64,000 bases of DNA from VBCG01 sp044226535 (GTDB lineage Bacteria; Pseudomonadota; Gammaproteobacteria; Burkholderiales; Casimicrobiaceae). Every line of letters begins with the position of its first letter. Positions within the stretch are counted from its first letter, which is position 1. The stretch lies in contig JBGAGT010000006.1 in NCBI GenBank assembly GCA_044226535.1, positions 62,001 through 126,000 on the forward strand, given 5' to 3'. The translations under genes were made by a program, and so were the position numbers. Of this stretch, positions 1-8,150 are shown one piece after another. The notes below the pieces were generated by a model, which made no database searches, had not been told where the DNA came from, and saw only the letters and a program-made list of their open reading frames with translations.

Positions 1-399
1 GCGATGCCCTTCACGGCGCGCGACAGCGCGAGCGGCGAGGTGGCCGGCTCGACGCGCTACTTCAACGTCGACGCCAAGAACCGGCGCCTGGAGATCGGCC
101 ACACCTGGTATGCGAAGCGCGTGCAGCGCACCGCCTTCAACACCGAGTGCAAGCTGCTGCTGCTCACCCACGCCTTCGAGGTGCTGGGCTGCATCGCCGT
201 GGAGTTCCGCACGCACTGGTTCAACTTCGCCTCGCGAAAGGCCATCGCGCGGCTCGGCGCCAAGCAGGACGGGGTGCTTCGCAACCACCAGCAGCTCGCC
301 GACGGCAGCCGCCGCGACACCGTGGTGTTCAGCATCGTCGACGGCGAATGGCCCGCGGTGAAGCGCCACCTGCGCTTCCAGCTCGACCGACCGCGGTGA
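1..399 (+). CDS. GNAT-family N-acetyltransferase, 5'-truncated by window start
   Basis: The frame is open from the first base and ends with TGA at 397-399, so only the C-terminal part of the protein (about 132 residues) is seen. The segment resembles RimJ/RimL-type acetyltransferases: a beta strand and loop reading GEVAGSTRYFNVD, then IGHTWYAKRVQRTAFNTECK, which fits the acetyl-CoA-binding region (W-x-G/R-x-x-N-x-E-x-K), and a C-terminal strand with the pattern FNFASRKAIARLGAK (N-x-x-S-x-x-x-x-x-x-x-L-G). The substrate cannot be inferred. The next 670 bp is a repeat nest. Confidence 0.75.
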   Translation, partial: AMPFTARDSASGEVAGSTRYFNVDAKNRRLEIGHTWYAKRVQRTAFNTECKLLLLTHAFEVLGCIAVEFRTHWFNFASRKAIARLGAKQDGVLRNHQQLADGSRRDTVVFSIVDGEWPAVKRHLRFQLDRPR

Positions 400-505
400 A
401 CGCCCGTCATCCCCGCGCAAGCGGGGATCCAGCCGTAGCGCAACGGTATTGCGGCATCCGCGCAAACTCGCGTCGTGCGCTGGGGTATTGCGGCATCCGC
501 GCAAA

Positions 506-627
506 CTCGTGGCGTGCATGTCGCCCGGCGAAACGTGCGCCGGCCACCGGGGCTCGGTCCTCGCGATGCACCCGGCTCCGGGCCGAGCCCCGGTGTCCGA
601 CGCGCCGGGCGACACGCACGCCACGAG
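506..627. repeat. Long palindromic element, copy 1
   Basis: The left arm (506-559, starting CTCGTGGCGTGCATGTCGCC) pairs imperfectly with the right arm (581-627, ending GGCGACACGCACGCCACGAG). The inner arms GGGGCTCGG and CCGAGCCCC face each other across a loop of about 21 nt that contains TCGCGATGCA. The loop sequence is related, in reverse complement, to the loop of the element at 781-911. Confidence 0.7.
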
Positions 628-780
628 CTTTGCGGCTCCCGCAGATACCCTTGCCCGTGGGCTGCCGTATGGTCGCCACGGCTCGCAAGACTGCCTTGGG
701 CCTGCAGAACCGCCACGCCAAACACGCGTGCAGACGCCCTGCATGACTGGCATGGCGAAGCTCATGCCCCGCCGGGAGCG

Positions 781-911
781 CAATCGTGGTCGCCTGATGC
801 AGATCGGCGCGGCGGACGTCGGGGGCTCGGGCCTGAGCCGGGGATATCGCGAAGACCGAGCCCCCGATGGCCGTCGCACGCTTCGCCGATATGCATCAGG
901 CGGCCGCGATT
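781..911. repeat. Long palindromic element, copy 2 (opposite orientation)
   Basis: The arm 781-831 (AATCGTGGTCGCCTGATGCA...) pairs with 854-911 (...TGCATCAGGCGGCCGCGATT). The inner arms are GGGGGCTCGG and CCGAGCCCCC. The loop GAGCCGGGGATATCGCGA resembles the reverse complement of the loop in copy 1, so the two elements appear to be members of one family inserted in opposite directions. Confidence 0.7.
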
Positions 912-1036
912 GCCCGATGCCGCCGTGGCAGAGCCAACGGCACAAGCTGCGATTGCCCGATGCCGCCGTACCAGAGCCAACGGCACAAGCTGCGATTGCC
1001 CGATTCCGCCGTGACAGAGCCAAGGGCACGGCTGGG
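908..1036. repeat. 43-bp tandem repeat, about three units
   Basis: Units start at 908, 951 and 994 with GATTGCCCGAT(G/T)CCGCCGT and continue through AGAGCCAACGGCACAAGCTG. Units 1 and 2 differ at about two positions, and unit 3 is more diverged and runs into the dRS3-like repeat. A CRISPR is not supported: there are no unique spacers. Confidence 0.75.
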
Positions 1037-1069
1037 TCCCCGCTTTCGCGGGGATGACATGGCGGCGGC

Positions 1070-2254
1070 GTGCTGACCGGGTTCCTGCTGCACCTTCGCG
1101 CGCATCGGCTGCCGGTGTCGACGCGCGAGTTCCTGACGCTGATCGAGGCGCTGGAAGCGAAGGTGGTGTCGGGCTCGCTCGACGACTTCCATGCGCTGGC
1201 ACGCGCCACGCTGGTCAAGGACGAGCAGCACTTCGACCGCTTCGACGTCGCCTTCGGCAGCTACTTCAACGGCATCGACGCGCTGTTCGACGTCGGCCCC
1301 GACAACACGCGCGAGATACCCGAGGACTGGCTGCGCCGCGAATTCATGCGCAACCTCTCCGAGGAGGACAGGCGCCGCATCGAGGCGCTGGGCGGGCTCG
1401 ACAAGCTGATGGAGACCCTGAGGGAGCGCCTCGCCGAGCAGCGCGCGCGCCATGCCGGGGGCAGCAAGTGGATCGGCACCGGGGGCACCAGCCCCTTCGG
1501 CGCGCATGGACACAATCCCGAGGGCGTGCGCATGGGCCGCGAGGGCGGCAACCGCACGGCGGTCAAGGTCTGGGAGGCGCGCGACTTCCGCAACCTCGAC
1601 GGCGACGTGGAGCTCAACACGCGCAACCTCAAGGTCGCGCTGCGCAAGCTGCGCCGCTTCGCGCGCGAGGGCGTGCCCGAGGAGCTCGACCTGCCGGGCA
1701 CCATCGACGGCACCGCGCACAACGCGGGGCTCCTCGACATCCGCATGCAGCCCGAGCGCCGCAACCGCGTGAAGGTGCTGCTGTTCCTCGACGTCGGCGG
1801 CTCGATGGACCCGCACGTCGAGGCCTGCGAGGAGCTCTTCTCGGCGGCGAAGAGCGAGTTCCGCCACCTCGAGACCTTCTACTTCCACAACTGCATCTAC
1901 GACCACGTCTGGCGCGACAACGTGCGCCGGCGCAGCGAGCGCACGCCCACGCTCGAGCTCGTGCGCACCTATGGCCCCGACTGGCGGGTGATCGTGGTCG
2001 GCGACGCGGCGATGAGCCCCTACGAGCTCACCGAGCGCGGCGGCAGCGTCGAGTACACCAACGACGAGCCGGGCATCGCCTGGCTTGCGCGCCTCTTCGC
2101 GCATTTCCGCCGCGTCATCTGGTGGAATCCAGAGCCGCCGCGCGCCTGGGAGTACACGCGCTCGACGCAGATCGTGCTGTCGGCGCTGGGGCCGCGGATG
2201 TTCCCGCTCACGCTCGACGGCGTGGCGCGCGGCATCGACGCGCTGCGCCGGTAG
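1070..2254 (+). CDS. VWA-domain protein, CoxE-like
   Basis: A 394-residue protein starting with GTG at 1070, twelve bases after the flanking repeat. The N-terminal half is helical (HLRAHRLPVSTREFLTLIEAL). The C-terminal half holds a von Willebrand A-like domain with a MIDAS motif LFLDVGGSMDPHV (Asp241, Ser245). This is the architecture of COG3552/CoxE-type proteins, which usually act with a MoxR AAA+ ATPase as metal-binding, chaperone-like partners. No moxR gene is next to it here, so a separate partner must be assumed. The start is set by homology of the LxxLRxxGLPVS opening; no good Shine-Dalgarno sequence is seen, and the ATG within the repeat is out of frame. Confidence 0.85.
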   Translation: MLTGFLLHLRAHRLPVSTREFLTLIEALEAKVVSGSLDDFHALARATLVKDEQHFDRFDVAFGSYFNGIDALFDVGPDNTREIPEDWLRREFMRNLSEEDRRRIEALGGLDKLMETLRERLAEQRARHAGGSKWIGTGGTSPFGAHGHNPEGVRMGREGGNRTAVKVWEARDFRNLDGDVELNTRNLKVALRKLRRFAREGVPEELDLPGTIDGTAHNAGLLDIRMQPERRNRVKVLLFLDVGGSMDPHVEACEELFSAAKSEFRHLETFYFHNCIYDHVWRDNVRRRSERTPTLELVRTYGPDWRVIVVGDAAMSPYELTERGGSVEYTNDEPGIAWLARLFAHFRRVIWWNPEPPRAWEYTRSTQIVLSALGPRMFPLTLDGVARGIDALRR

Positions 2255-2345
2255 GCGCATCGGGCCTGCGTAGGAGGGCCGTGCGCGCGACTGGCCGCCG
2301 CGGGGTCACCGCCAGCTCGCGCGCCGTTGCACCCCGCGGCGGGCG

Positions 2346-3215
2346 CTAGCTCGCGCGCTCCTGCACCCAGCCCTGCGGGCAGGTGCGCACGGCCGGGTAA
2401 TAGCCCGCACCGGGGCAGGCATAGCGGAAGCGGTCGGGCGCGCGCTGCACCTGCGCCGGCACGCCCGCCTGCGAGGCCGGCGCCGAGGAAGGCGGCGGCG
2501 TCCACGCCGGCGGCGGCGACGACGAAGAAGAAGGCATCGACGAGGGTGGCATCGACGAGGGCGGCGCGGATTCCGGGGACCACGCGTCGGCGGGCGGCGC
2601 GCTGCCGAAGCTGCCGCCCAGCGAGCCGTTGTCGAAGGTCGTCACCGTGCTCGACGACCAGGTCGTGACCGGCACCGTGACCGACACGCCCCAGGCGGGA
2701 CCCCAGGCGTTCCAGCCCCATCCCCAGCCGGGCCACCACCAGCCGCCCGGCCACCAGACGCTGCCCCACCATCCGGCCGGGCGCCACCAGCTGCCGGCGG
2801 GATGCCAGCAATTCCAGCAGCCGGCGCGCCAGCCGCTGCCCCACCCGCCGCCGTGCCAGCCACCATTCCACGAGCCGCCGTGCCAGCCGCCGTTCCACGA
2901 GCCGCCGTGCCAGCCGCCGTTCCACGAGCCGCCGTGCCATTGATTGTTCCAGGAGCCGCCGGGGCGACCGCCGCCGCCCCATGAACCTCCCCCGCCGGGA
3001 TGGCCGCTGCCACCCCACGAGCCGCCGCCATGGCCGCCGCTCCACGAGCCGCCGCCATGGCCGCCGCTCCACGAGCCGCCGTGGCCTCCGCCGCCGCCCC
3101 AGGCGCCACCGCCGCCATGGCCGCCCCCGCCACCGCCGCGCTGCGCGAGCGCCGCCGAGGACATGAGTGCCGCCGCCGCGAGCGCGGCGACGGCGAGCAT
3201 CGATTTGTGGTTCAT
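2346..3215 (-). CDS. Secreted Gly/Trp/Ser-rich repeat protein
   Basis: The start at 3215 (MNHKSMLAVAALAAAALMSS) gives a clean Sec signal peptide cleaved near SAALA-QRGG; a longer open frame upstream lacks this logic. The mature protein is almost entirely low complexity: Gly/His/Trp/Ser repeats, including the nine-residue GGSWNGGWH in tandem (residues about 90-125), then Trp/Pro-rich and Ser/Pro-rich stretches. A short Cys-containing tail YACPGAGYYPAVRTCPQGW could form one disulfide. Such proteins are typically surface or cell-wall-like filler proteins. No enzymatic function is suggested. The repeat DNA is likely to vary in copy number between strains. Confidence 0.75.
   Translation of the reverse strand: MNHKSMLAVAALAAAALMSSAALAQRGGGGGGHGGGGAWGGGGGHGGSWSGGHGGGSWSGGHGGGSWGGSGHPGGGGSWGGGGRPGGSWNNQWHGGSWNGGWHGGSWNGGWHGGSWNGGWHGGGWGSGWRAGCWNCWHPAGSWWRPAGWWGSVWWPGGWWWPGWGWGWNAWGPAWGVSVTVPVTTWSSSTVTTFDNGSLGGSFGSAPPADAWSPESAPPSSMPPSSMPSSSSSPPPAWTPPPSSAPASQAGVPAQVQRAPDRFRYACPGAGYYPAVRTCPQGWVQERAS
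2868..2940. repeat. 27-bp coding minisatellite
   Basis: Nearly identical 27-bp units (about 2.7 copies, differing at two or three bases) encode GGSWNGGWH in the minus-strand Gly-rich gene. Neighbouring sequence has further, more diverged repeats of a similar kind (about 3000-3120). Confidence 0.8.
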
Positions 3216-3341
3216 GGTCGCAACCCCCATCCTGGTGCCAAGGGCTTGGGCAGCCCGGGTGGCGCGATCGTTCCATGCGCGTCGCCGGCCGTCCCGTACG
3301 CCCGTTCTAGAATACGCCCCATCCGTCAACGAGGAACCGCC

Positions 3342-3722
3342 ATGGCCGAGGAAACCCGCGTCGGCGACGCCAAAATGGACGTCGATGCGCTGTATCGCGA
3401 GGAAATCTACACCGACCGCCGCGTCGGCACGCTGCGCGTGCTGCAGCCGGTGACGCCCAGCGGCCAGAACGACGCGTCGCGTCCCACCCTCTACCAGGGC
3501 GAAGCGCAGCTCATGACCACGGTGGGACCGCTGCCGATCAGCTTCGAGATCGACGCGGACAACCTCGCCGATGCCGTCGAGGGCTACGGCGAGGCGGCCA
3601 AGGCCGGCGTCGACCGCGCCATGCGCGAGCTGCAGCAGATGCGCCGCGAGTCGCAGTCGCAGATCGTCATACCGGAAACCGGCAGCCTTCCGCCTCCCGG
3701 CGGCAAGATCCAGCTGCGCTGA
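3342..3722 (+). CDS. Conserved hypothetical protein, 126 aa
   Basis: The ATG at 3342 follows GAGGAACCGCC, a good ribosome-binding site, and a TAGAAT box at 3308-3313 could be the -10 of its promoter. The protein (MAEETRVGDAKMDVDALYRE...) is soluble and acidic, with no signal peptide or membrane segment. A central ISFEIDADNLADAVEGY suggests a mixed alpha/beta fold, and a Gln/Arg-rich helix follows (RAMRELQQMRRESQSQ). The C-terminus is Pro/Gly-rich. I do not recognise the family. It is divergent from the Gly-rich gene (126 bp between starts). Confidence 0.7.
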   Translation: MAEETRVGDAKMDVDALYREEIYTDRRVGTLRVLQPVTPSGQNDASRPTLYQGEAQLMTTVGPLPISFEIDADNLADAVEGYGEAAKAGVDRAMRELQQMRRESQSQIVIPETGSLPPPGGKIQLR

Positions 3723-3744
3723 GCGCCGGCGGACGCCGCGGGCT

Positions 3745-5280
3745 TCAGCCGGGCGCGCACATGATCACGCCCTGGGCGCCGTAGCCCTCGGGCGTCCAGC
3801 CCTGCGCGATCATCGCGCTGCGCACGGCCATGCGGGTGGTGTAGCGGTGGTTGGGCGCTCCACCCATGCCGTTGTTGTACAGGCGGAACACCGGGACGGT
3901 GCCGGCGGCGCATGCATCGTCGTGCGGGACGGGGATCCACGCGACGATGCCTTCGAGCTGCCAGGTCCATCCCGGGTGGAATTGCGCGACCAGGCATTCG
4001 TTCGGGTCCGCGGCGTAGAAGTGCGAGCTCGGCTCGATGCCGGCGTTGAAGAGGCGGCATAGCGGCTCGGCACCCGCCGTCGGCGCGGGATAGACCTGGA
4101 ACGACTCGCCGGTGCGCGCCCAGCCGGGAACGTCACCGCGATCGAGCGCCTCGATTTCCGCGGGCAGCGACGTCATGAAATAGTGGTCGAAGCCCTCGTG
4201 GTGGTACTCCACCATCGTCACCGGCGCGGGCGGGGGCGGCGTCCCCGCAACGGGGTCGAGCCGGAACGCCTGGCAGATCCCGATGCTGCAACCCGTCGCC
4301 GCGATCTGCCCGGCGTTGTTGATCGCCGGCGCATCGATCAGCACCGCATTCCCGAGGCCCGACACCACGCGCGACGTGAGGTCGACCATCGTGCCGCCGG
4401 CGTAGACGAAGGCACGGTCGAGGATCATGCGTGGATCGCTCGCGACGCCCACCACGACATCGTCGTCGTTGATGCCTTCGGCGCGCGTTTGGTCGTAGCT
4501 CTCGTTCAGCGGCCCGAGGTCGTGCAAGCGGCCGTCCCACAGGAAGGCGTGGCTGCTCGCGTCCCCGACCTGCGCGGGCGTCCAGTAGAGCGAACCGGCG
4601 GCGTGGCCCTTGTCGCTGATGGCGGCGCCCGAGCTCGACCAGGTGCCGACCGTCCCGAGGTCGTGGAGGTTGCCCGACACGTCGGCGATCACCGCATGCT
4701 CGGCGAACGGGTTTTCGGGCGCGGGTGTCGAGCCGACCACCGCGCCGGCAGCGTTGATGCCACGGGCGCGCGCGAGCCCCTCGAGGCGCTCGTAGGGTGC
4801 CTGCGTCCCGCGGTACGCGGTGTCGCCCATCGTCCCGGTGATCATGCCCGCGTCGTTGATGCCGTCGACCGTGGTCTCGTAGTTGTCGGGGAAGGGTCGC
4901 TGGACCTGGCCGTCGCGATAGATCGTCGCGTACCACATCACCAGCGGCGGGCGGCCGGCCATGGGGATCGGCAGCGCATTGCGCACGACCACGTCGCGCG
5001 ATGAATTGATCGCCACGCCGTAGCTGGTATCGGGCGACGGGCCGAGCGCCGACATCCGCCCGTCGTGATGGAGGAACGCGGCATAGGGCGCGCTGCCGGG
5101 GGGCGCGGCGAGGCCGGTGACGTCGCCGGCCTGGTTGATCGCATAGGCGTCGCTCTCGAGGCCGCCGAGCGTCGAAAGCGGCGTCGCGATGTAGCGGGGC
5201 AGCCCGGTCGCGGCGTGGGCGACGCCCGTGGCGAGCACGCATGCCGCCAACGCGGCCAGGACCTGGGACCGGGCATTCAT
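3745..5280 (-). CDS. Secreted HAF-repeat protein with C-terminal DUF5648-type domain
   Basis: A 511-residue protein with a signal peptide (MNARSQVLAALAACVLATGV...HA). It has several HAF/FG-GAP-like beta repeats of the form 'AYAINQAGDVTGLA ... AAFLHHDG' (repeated YAIN/GINxAGxVVG motifs, residues about 35-360), then a Pro-rich linker. The last 150 residues begin MVEYHHEGFDHYFMTSLPAE and match the DUF5648 type (FDHYF...EIEALDxG..GWxRTG). The role is unknown; the architecture is that of exported proteins. Its ATG overlaps the stop of the upstream LysR gene (ATGA), suggesting translational coupling, which is odd for a regulator followed by an exported protein. Confidence 0.75.
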   Translation of the reverse strand: MNARSQVLAALAACVLATGVAHAATGLPRYIATPLSTLGGLESDAYAINQAGDVTGLAAPPGSAPYAAFLHHDGRMSALGPSPDTSYGVAINSSRDVVVRNALPIPMAGRPPLVMWYATIYRDGQVQRPFPDNYETTVDGINDAGMITGTMGDTAYRGTQAPYERLEGLARARGINAAGAVVGSTPAPENPFAEHAVIADVSGNLHDLGTVGTWSSSGAAISDKGHAAGSLYWTPAQVGDASSHAFLWDGRLHDLGPLNESYDQTRAEGINDDDVVVGVASDPRMILDRAFVYAGGTMVDLTSRVVSGLGNAVLIDAPAINNAGQIAATGCSIGICQAFRLDPVAGTPPPPAPVTMVEYHHEGFDHYFMTSLPAEIEALDRGDVPGWARTGESFQVYPAPTAGAEPLCRLFNAGIEPSSHFYAADPNECLVAQFHPGWTWQLEGIVAWIPVPHDDACAAGTVPVFRLYNNGMGGAPNHRYTTRMAVRSAMIAQGWTPEGYGAQGVIMCAPG

Positions 5281-6251
5281 CGACGGGGCCTCATCGAGCG
5301 GGCGGCATTGCCGGGAGCCGGGCCAGTATGCGCCCGCGCGGGTGCCGCGGCCGGGCCCGCGCCGCGGTCGCGGAAATGGCCGACCAGGAAGTCGACGAAC
5401 ACGCGCACCTTGGCGGAGAGGTGCCTGCGGCTGGGATACACGGCGTAGATGCCCGCGGAACCCGGCTCGTAGCCGGGCAGCAACGCGACCAGGCTCCCGC
5501 GCGTGAGCTTGTCGGCGACCACGAAGTCGGGCTCGAGCGTCACGCCCATGCCCGCTTCGGCGAGCGCGACCAGCATCGTGCCGTTGTTGGCGTGCGCGGG
5601 TCCCTGCGCGCGCACCACGTGCTCGCTGCCGTCGCTGCCGCGGAAGCGCCAGAGGTTGCCGCCCGAGGCGTAGGCGTAGGTGAGGCAATGATGCTTCGCG
5701 AGTTCCTCCGGCGTCGAAGGCGACCCGTGCACCGCGACATAGGCGGGCGCGGCGCAGCACACGAGGCGCATGGTGCCGATGCGGCGTCCGATCAGCGACT
5801 GTCCGCCGATCTCGCCGATGCGGATGGCGAGGTCGATGCCCTCGTCGACGATGTCGATCGCGCGGTCGGAGAGGTCGAGCTCGAAGCGAACCTCGCGATG
5901 CAGCCGCGCGAACGCGGCGATCGCGGCCGCGAGGTGCGCGCTGCCCCAGGCGATGGAGCAGGTGAGGCGCAGCGTGCCGCGCGGCGTGACCGCGCCCGAG
6001 GTCACCACGGCTTCCGCCTCGTCGATGTCGGCGAGGATCTGCACCGTGCGCTCGTGGAAGGCCTGGCCGGCCTCGGTGAGGGACAGGCGGCGCGTGGTGC
6101 GGTTGATCAGCCGCACGCCGAGGTGCGCCTCGAGGTCCGCGAGGTGGCGCGAGACCGCCGAGCCCGACAGGTCCATGCGCTCGGCCGCGCGCGACAGGTG
6201 GCCTTGCGCCACCACCTCGCTGAAGACGCGCATTCCCTGGAATAGGTCCAT
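5277..6251 (-). CDS. LysR-family transcriptional regulator
   Basis: A 324-residue protein with an N-terminal winged HTH (residues 1-60: MDLFQGMRVFSEVVAQGHLS...LSGSAVSRHLADLEAHLGVRL) followed by a periplasmic-binding-protein-like effector domain (about 90-300). It is closest in style to the CrgA/DmlR subgroup (GTLRLTCSIAWGSAHLAAAI). It is divergent from the glutathione transferase gene, so that gene is the likely target. A palindrome TTGCGAA-A-TTCGCAA starts three bases from the start codon and is a candidate autoregulatory site. The C-terminus is extended by a Pro/Ala/Arg-rich tail. Confidence 0.9.
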   Translation of the reverse strand: MDLFQGMRVFSEVVAQGHLSRAAERMDLSGSAVSRHLADLEAHLGVRLINRTTRRLSLTEAGQAFHERTVQILADIDEAEAVVTSGAVTPRGTLRLTCSIAWGSAHLAAAIAAFARLHREVRFELDLSDRAIDIVDEGIDLAIRIGEIGGQSLIGRRIGTMRLVCCAAPAYVAVHGSPSTPEELAKHHCLTYAYASGGNLWRFRGSDGSEHVVRAQGPAHANNGTMLVALAEAGMGVTLEPDFVVADKLTRGSLVALLPGYEPGSAGIYAVYPSRRHLSAKVRVFVDFLVGHFRDRGAGPAAAPARAHTGPAPGNAARSMRPRR

Positions 6252-6253
6252 TC

Positions 6254-6268
6254 TTGCGAAATTCGCAA
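6254..6268. promoter_or_regulatory. Candidate LysR operator
   Basis: A perfect 7-bp inverted repeat, TTGCGAA-A-TTCGCAA, in the 155-bp divergent region between the LysR gene (start 6251) and the glutathione transferase (start 6407). It lies close enough to the LysR start to overlap its own promoter or leader, as expected of an autorepression site. Confidence 0.5.
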
Positions 6269-6406
6269 TAATCTATTCCCAATAGTCCTCTTTTTGCTGT
6301 TCCTGTCAAGACGCATTCTTGGAGGGTCGCCGTGGCGGCCCGAGCAATCCACCGCTGCTGCCCCCCGGAAATCGACTCCACCCACTGTCACGACAAGGAA
6401 CGAACG

Positions 6407-7018
6407 ATGAAGCTCTACTACTCCCCCGGTGCCTGCTCGATGTCGCCGCATATCGTGCTCGCCGAGGCCGGTGTCCCCGCCGAGCTGGTCAAGGTCAGCC
6501 TCAAGTCGCACAAGCTCGAGGACGGCAGCGACTTCTACGCCATCAACCCCAAGGGCTCGGTGCCGGTGCTGCACCTCGACGACGGCTCGGTGCTGACCGA
6601 AGGACCCGCCATCGTCCAGTACATCGCCGACAAGGCGCCCCAGTCGAAGCTCGTGCCCCCCGCGGGGAGCATGGAGCGCTATCGCGTGCAGGAGTGGCTG
6701 AACTACATCACCTCCGAGATCCACAAGACCTACAGCGTGCTGTTCGACCATACCGGCCTCGTCACCGACGAGCTCAAGGCCGCGACCAGGGAAAAGCTCG
6801 CGAACCGCTTCAAGTGGGTCGCCTCGACGCTCGGCAGCAAGCCCTACCTGACCGGCGAAGACTTCACGGCGGCCGACGCCTATCTCTTCACCATGCTCAC
6901 CTGGCATGACTGGACCGGCGTCGACATCAGCCCGCTGCAGGCGTACTTCGACCGCGTCAAGGCGCGCCCCACGCGGTGCCGCGTTCACGCGGCACCGCGC
7001 GATACGAGGAGAACGAAC
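6407..7018 (+). CDS. Glutathione S-transferase (beta-class-like), no stop before the next gene
   Basis: The ATG at 6407 follows AAGGAACGAACG. The N-terminal thioredoxin fold has the beta-class signature MKLYYSPGACSMSPH with Cys10, a cis-Pro in GSVPVL and the ESxAI-like TEGPAIVQYI. The helical C-terminal domain follows (FTAADAYLFTMLTW). GSTs of this class are about 200 residues and end '...RPxVQxAMxAEGL'. Here homology stops at FDRVKARP (near 6972), and the frame runs through a hairpin (6973-6998) without a stop straight into the dioxygenase start at 7019. The product is therefore either a fusion or has lost its C-terminus. The end given is the last base before that ATG. Confidence 0.8.
6973..6998 (+). 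repeat. Perfect hairpin at the GST-dioxygenase junction
   Basis: GCGGTGCCGCG-TTCA-CGCGGCACCGC: an 11-bp perfect stem with a 4-nt loop, no T-tract, located eight bases upstream of the next gene's GAGGAG ribosome-binding site. It may be a former intergenic hairpin now inside the open frame. Confidence 0.75.
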
Positions 7019-7819
7019 ATGAACGCGTTTCCCACGATCTTCGTCTCGCACGGCTCGCCGATGCACGCGCTCGAGGCCGGCCCGTCGGGCGAGGCCTGGG
7101 CTGCGATCGCCGCGAAGTTGCCGCGCCCGGAATCGGTGCTGATCGCGTCGGCGCACTGGGACACCGCCGTGCCCATGCTCACCGGCGCCGACCGCCTGCA
7201 GACCATCCACGACTTCCATGGATTCCCGGAGGCGCTGTACCGCGTGCGCTACGACGCGCCCGGCGCGCCGCAGACGGCGCAGCGTGCCTCCGCGCTGCTC
7301 AAGGACGCGGGCATCGCGGCCGGCATCGACGGCTGCCGCGGCATCGACCACGGCGCCTGGGTGCCGCTGCGCTTCATGTACCCGGGGGCCGACATCCCCG
7401 TGGCGCAGCTGTCGGTGCAGACCGCGCGCGGCACTGCGCACCACTGGGAACTCGGCCGTGCGCTCGCGCCGCTGGCGGAGCAAGGTGTGCTGGTCATCGG
7501 CTCGGGCCACGCCACGCACAACCTGCGCGACTGGCGTCCCGGGCATCGCGGCGGGAACGGTGAAGCGGCGCCGATGCCCTACGCGGCCCACTTCGCCGAC
7601 TGGCTGGCCGAACGCATCGCCGCGGGCGACGCGCGCGCGGTGGCCGACTATCGCGATCTCGAGCCCGACGGCGCGCGCGCGCATCCTACCGAGGAGCATT
7701 TCGTGCCGCTGCTGTTCGCCTGGGGCGCCGCGGCGCCCGACGCGCGGCCCGAGCGCTTTCACCGCGGCATCGAAGGCAGCGCGCTGGCGATGGACGCCTA
7801 CGCGTTCTGGCCGAAGTGA
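7019..7819 (+). CDS. DODA-type extradiol ring-cleavage dioxygenase (YgiD-like)
   Basis: The ATG at 7019 has its own GAGGAG site at 7006-7011. The 266-residue protein has the class III extradiol/4,5-DOPA-dioxygenase pattern: SHGSPMHAL, SAHWDT, TIHDFHGFPEALY, IDHGAWVPLRFMYP and GSGHATHNL supply the conserved histidines that bind the catalytic metal. In E. coli, YgiD cleaves L-DOPA; the natural substrate here is unknown. The same frame continues upstream into the glutathione transferase with no stop, so a GST-dioxygenase fusion protein may also be made. Confidence 0.85.
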   Translation: MNAFPTIFVSHGSPMHALEAGPSGEAWAAIAAKLPRPESVLIASAHWDTAVPMLTGADRLQTIHDFHGFPEALYRVRYDAPGAPQTAQRASALLKDAGIAAGIDGCRGIDHGAWVPLRFMYPGADIPVAQLSVQTARGTAHHWELGRALAPLAEQGVLVIGSGHATHNLRDWRPGHRGGNGEAAPMPYAAHFADWLAERIAAGDARAVADYRDLEPDGARAHPTEEHFVPLLFAWGAAAPDARPERFHRGIEGSALAMDAYAFWPK

Positions 7820-7832
7820 GTATCATCGAGCG

Positions 7833-8150
7833 ATGAGCGACACGAATCCTCCCGGGGCCCTGCCCATCGTGCACGATGCCGCGCGGCATCGCTTCGACCT
7901 CGATCTCGACGGCGCCAACGCGCACCTCCTCTATCGCCTCGCCGGCAAGGTGATGCAGATCACGCACACCGAGGTGCCGCCGCAACTCGGCGGCCGCGGC
8001 ATCGCCGGACAGCTGGTCGAGGCCGCCATCGCGCAGGCGCGCGCTGCGGGCTGGCAGGTGACGCCCCTTTGCTCGTACGCCCGCGCGTGGATGCAGAAGC
8101 ATCCCGGGTCGCTCGACCTGGTGCCGGGAGGCACGCTGGGCCCGAACTAG
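7833..8150 (+). CDS. Small GNAT-like acetyltransferase (YjdJ-type)
   Basis: A 105-residue protein starting 13 bp after the dioxygenase. It has the compact COG2388 fold: a beta hairpin (DLDLDGANAHLLYRLAGKVMQITHTEVP), the acetyl-CoA loop PQLGGRGIAGQLVEAAIAQA and the strand WQVTPLCSYARAWMQKHP. The substrate is unknown; this family is a set of stand-alone mini-GNATs. It probably forms a short operon with the GST and dioxygenase genes. Confidence 0.85.
   Translation: MSDTNPPGALPIVHDAARHRFDLDLDGANAHLLYRLAGKVMQITHTEVPPQLGGRGIAGQLVEAAIAQARAAGWQVTPLCSYARAWMQKHPGSLDLVPGGTLGPN

Larger units (their letters stand above)
400..1069. repeat. Repeat nest without a gene, bounded by inverted dRS3-like repeats
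   Basis: This 670-bp gap shows no credible gene although several frames are open. It begins with a CCCCGCGCAAGCGGGG hairpin (406-430) and ends with the related CCCCGCTTTCGCGGGG in opposite orientation (1034-1058). Between them lie a 38-bp direct repeat (units starting at 445 and 483), two long palindromic elements (506-627 and 781-911) and a 43-bp tandem repeat (908-1036). These look like nested insertions of non-coding repeats. Confidence 0.8.

Noticed and set aside
908..1036. Short CRISPR-like array
   Set aside because: The whole 43-bp unit repeats, including the part that would be a spacer.
400..1069. Genes in the repeat nest (several open frames of 60-200 codons on both strands)
   Set aside because: They read through palindromes and tandem repeats, lack ribosome-binding sites and show no family pattern.
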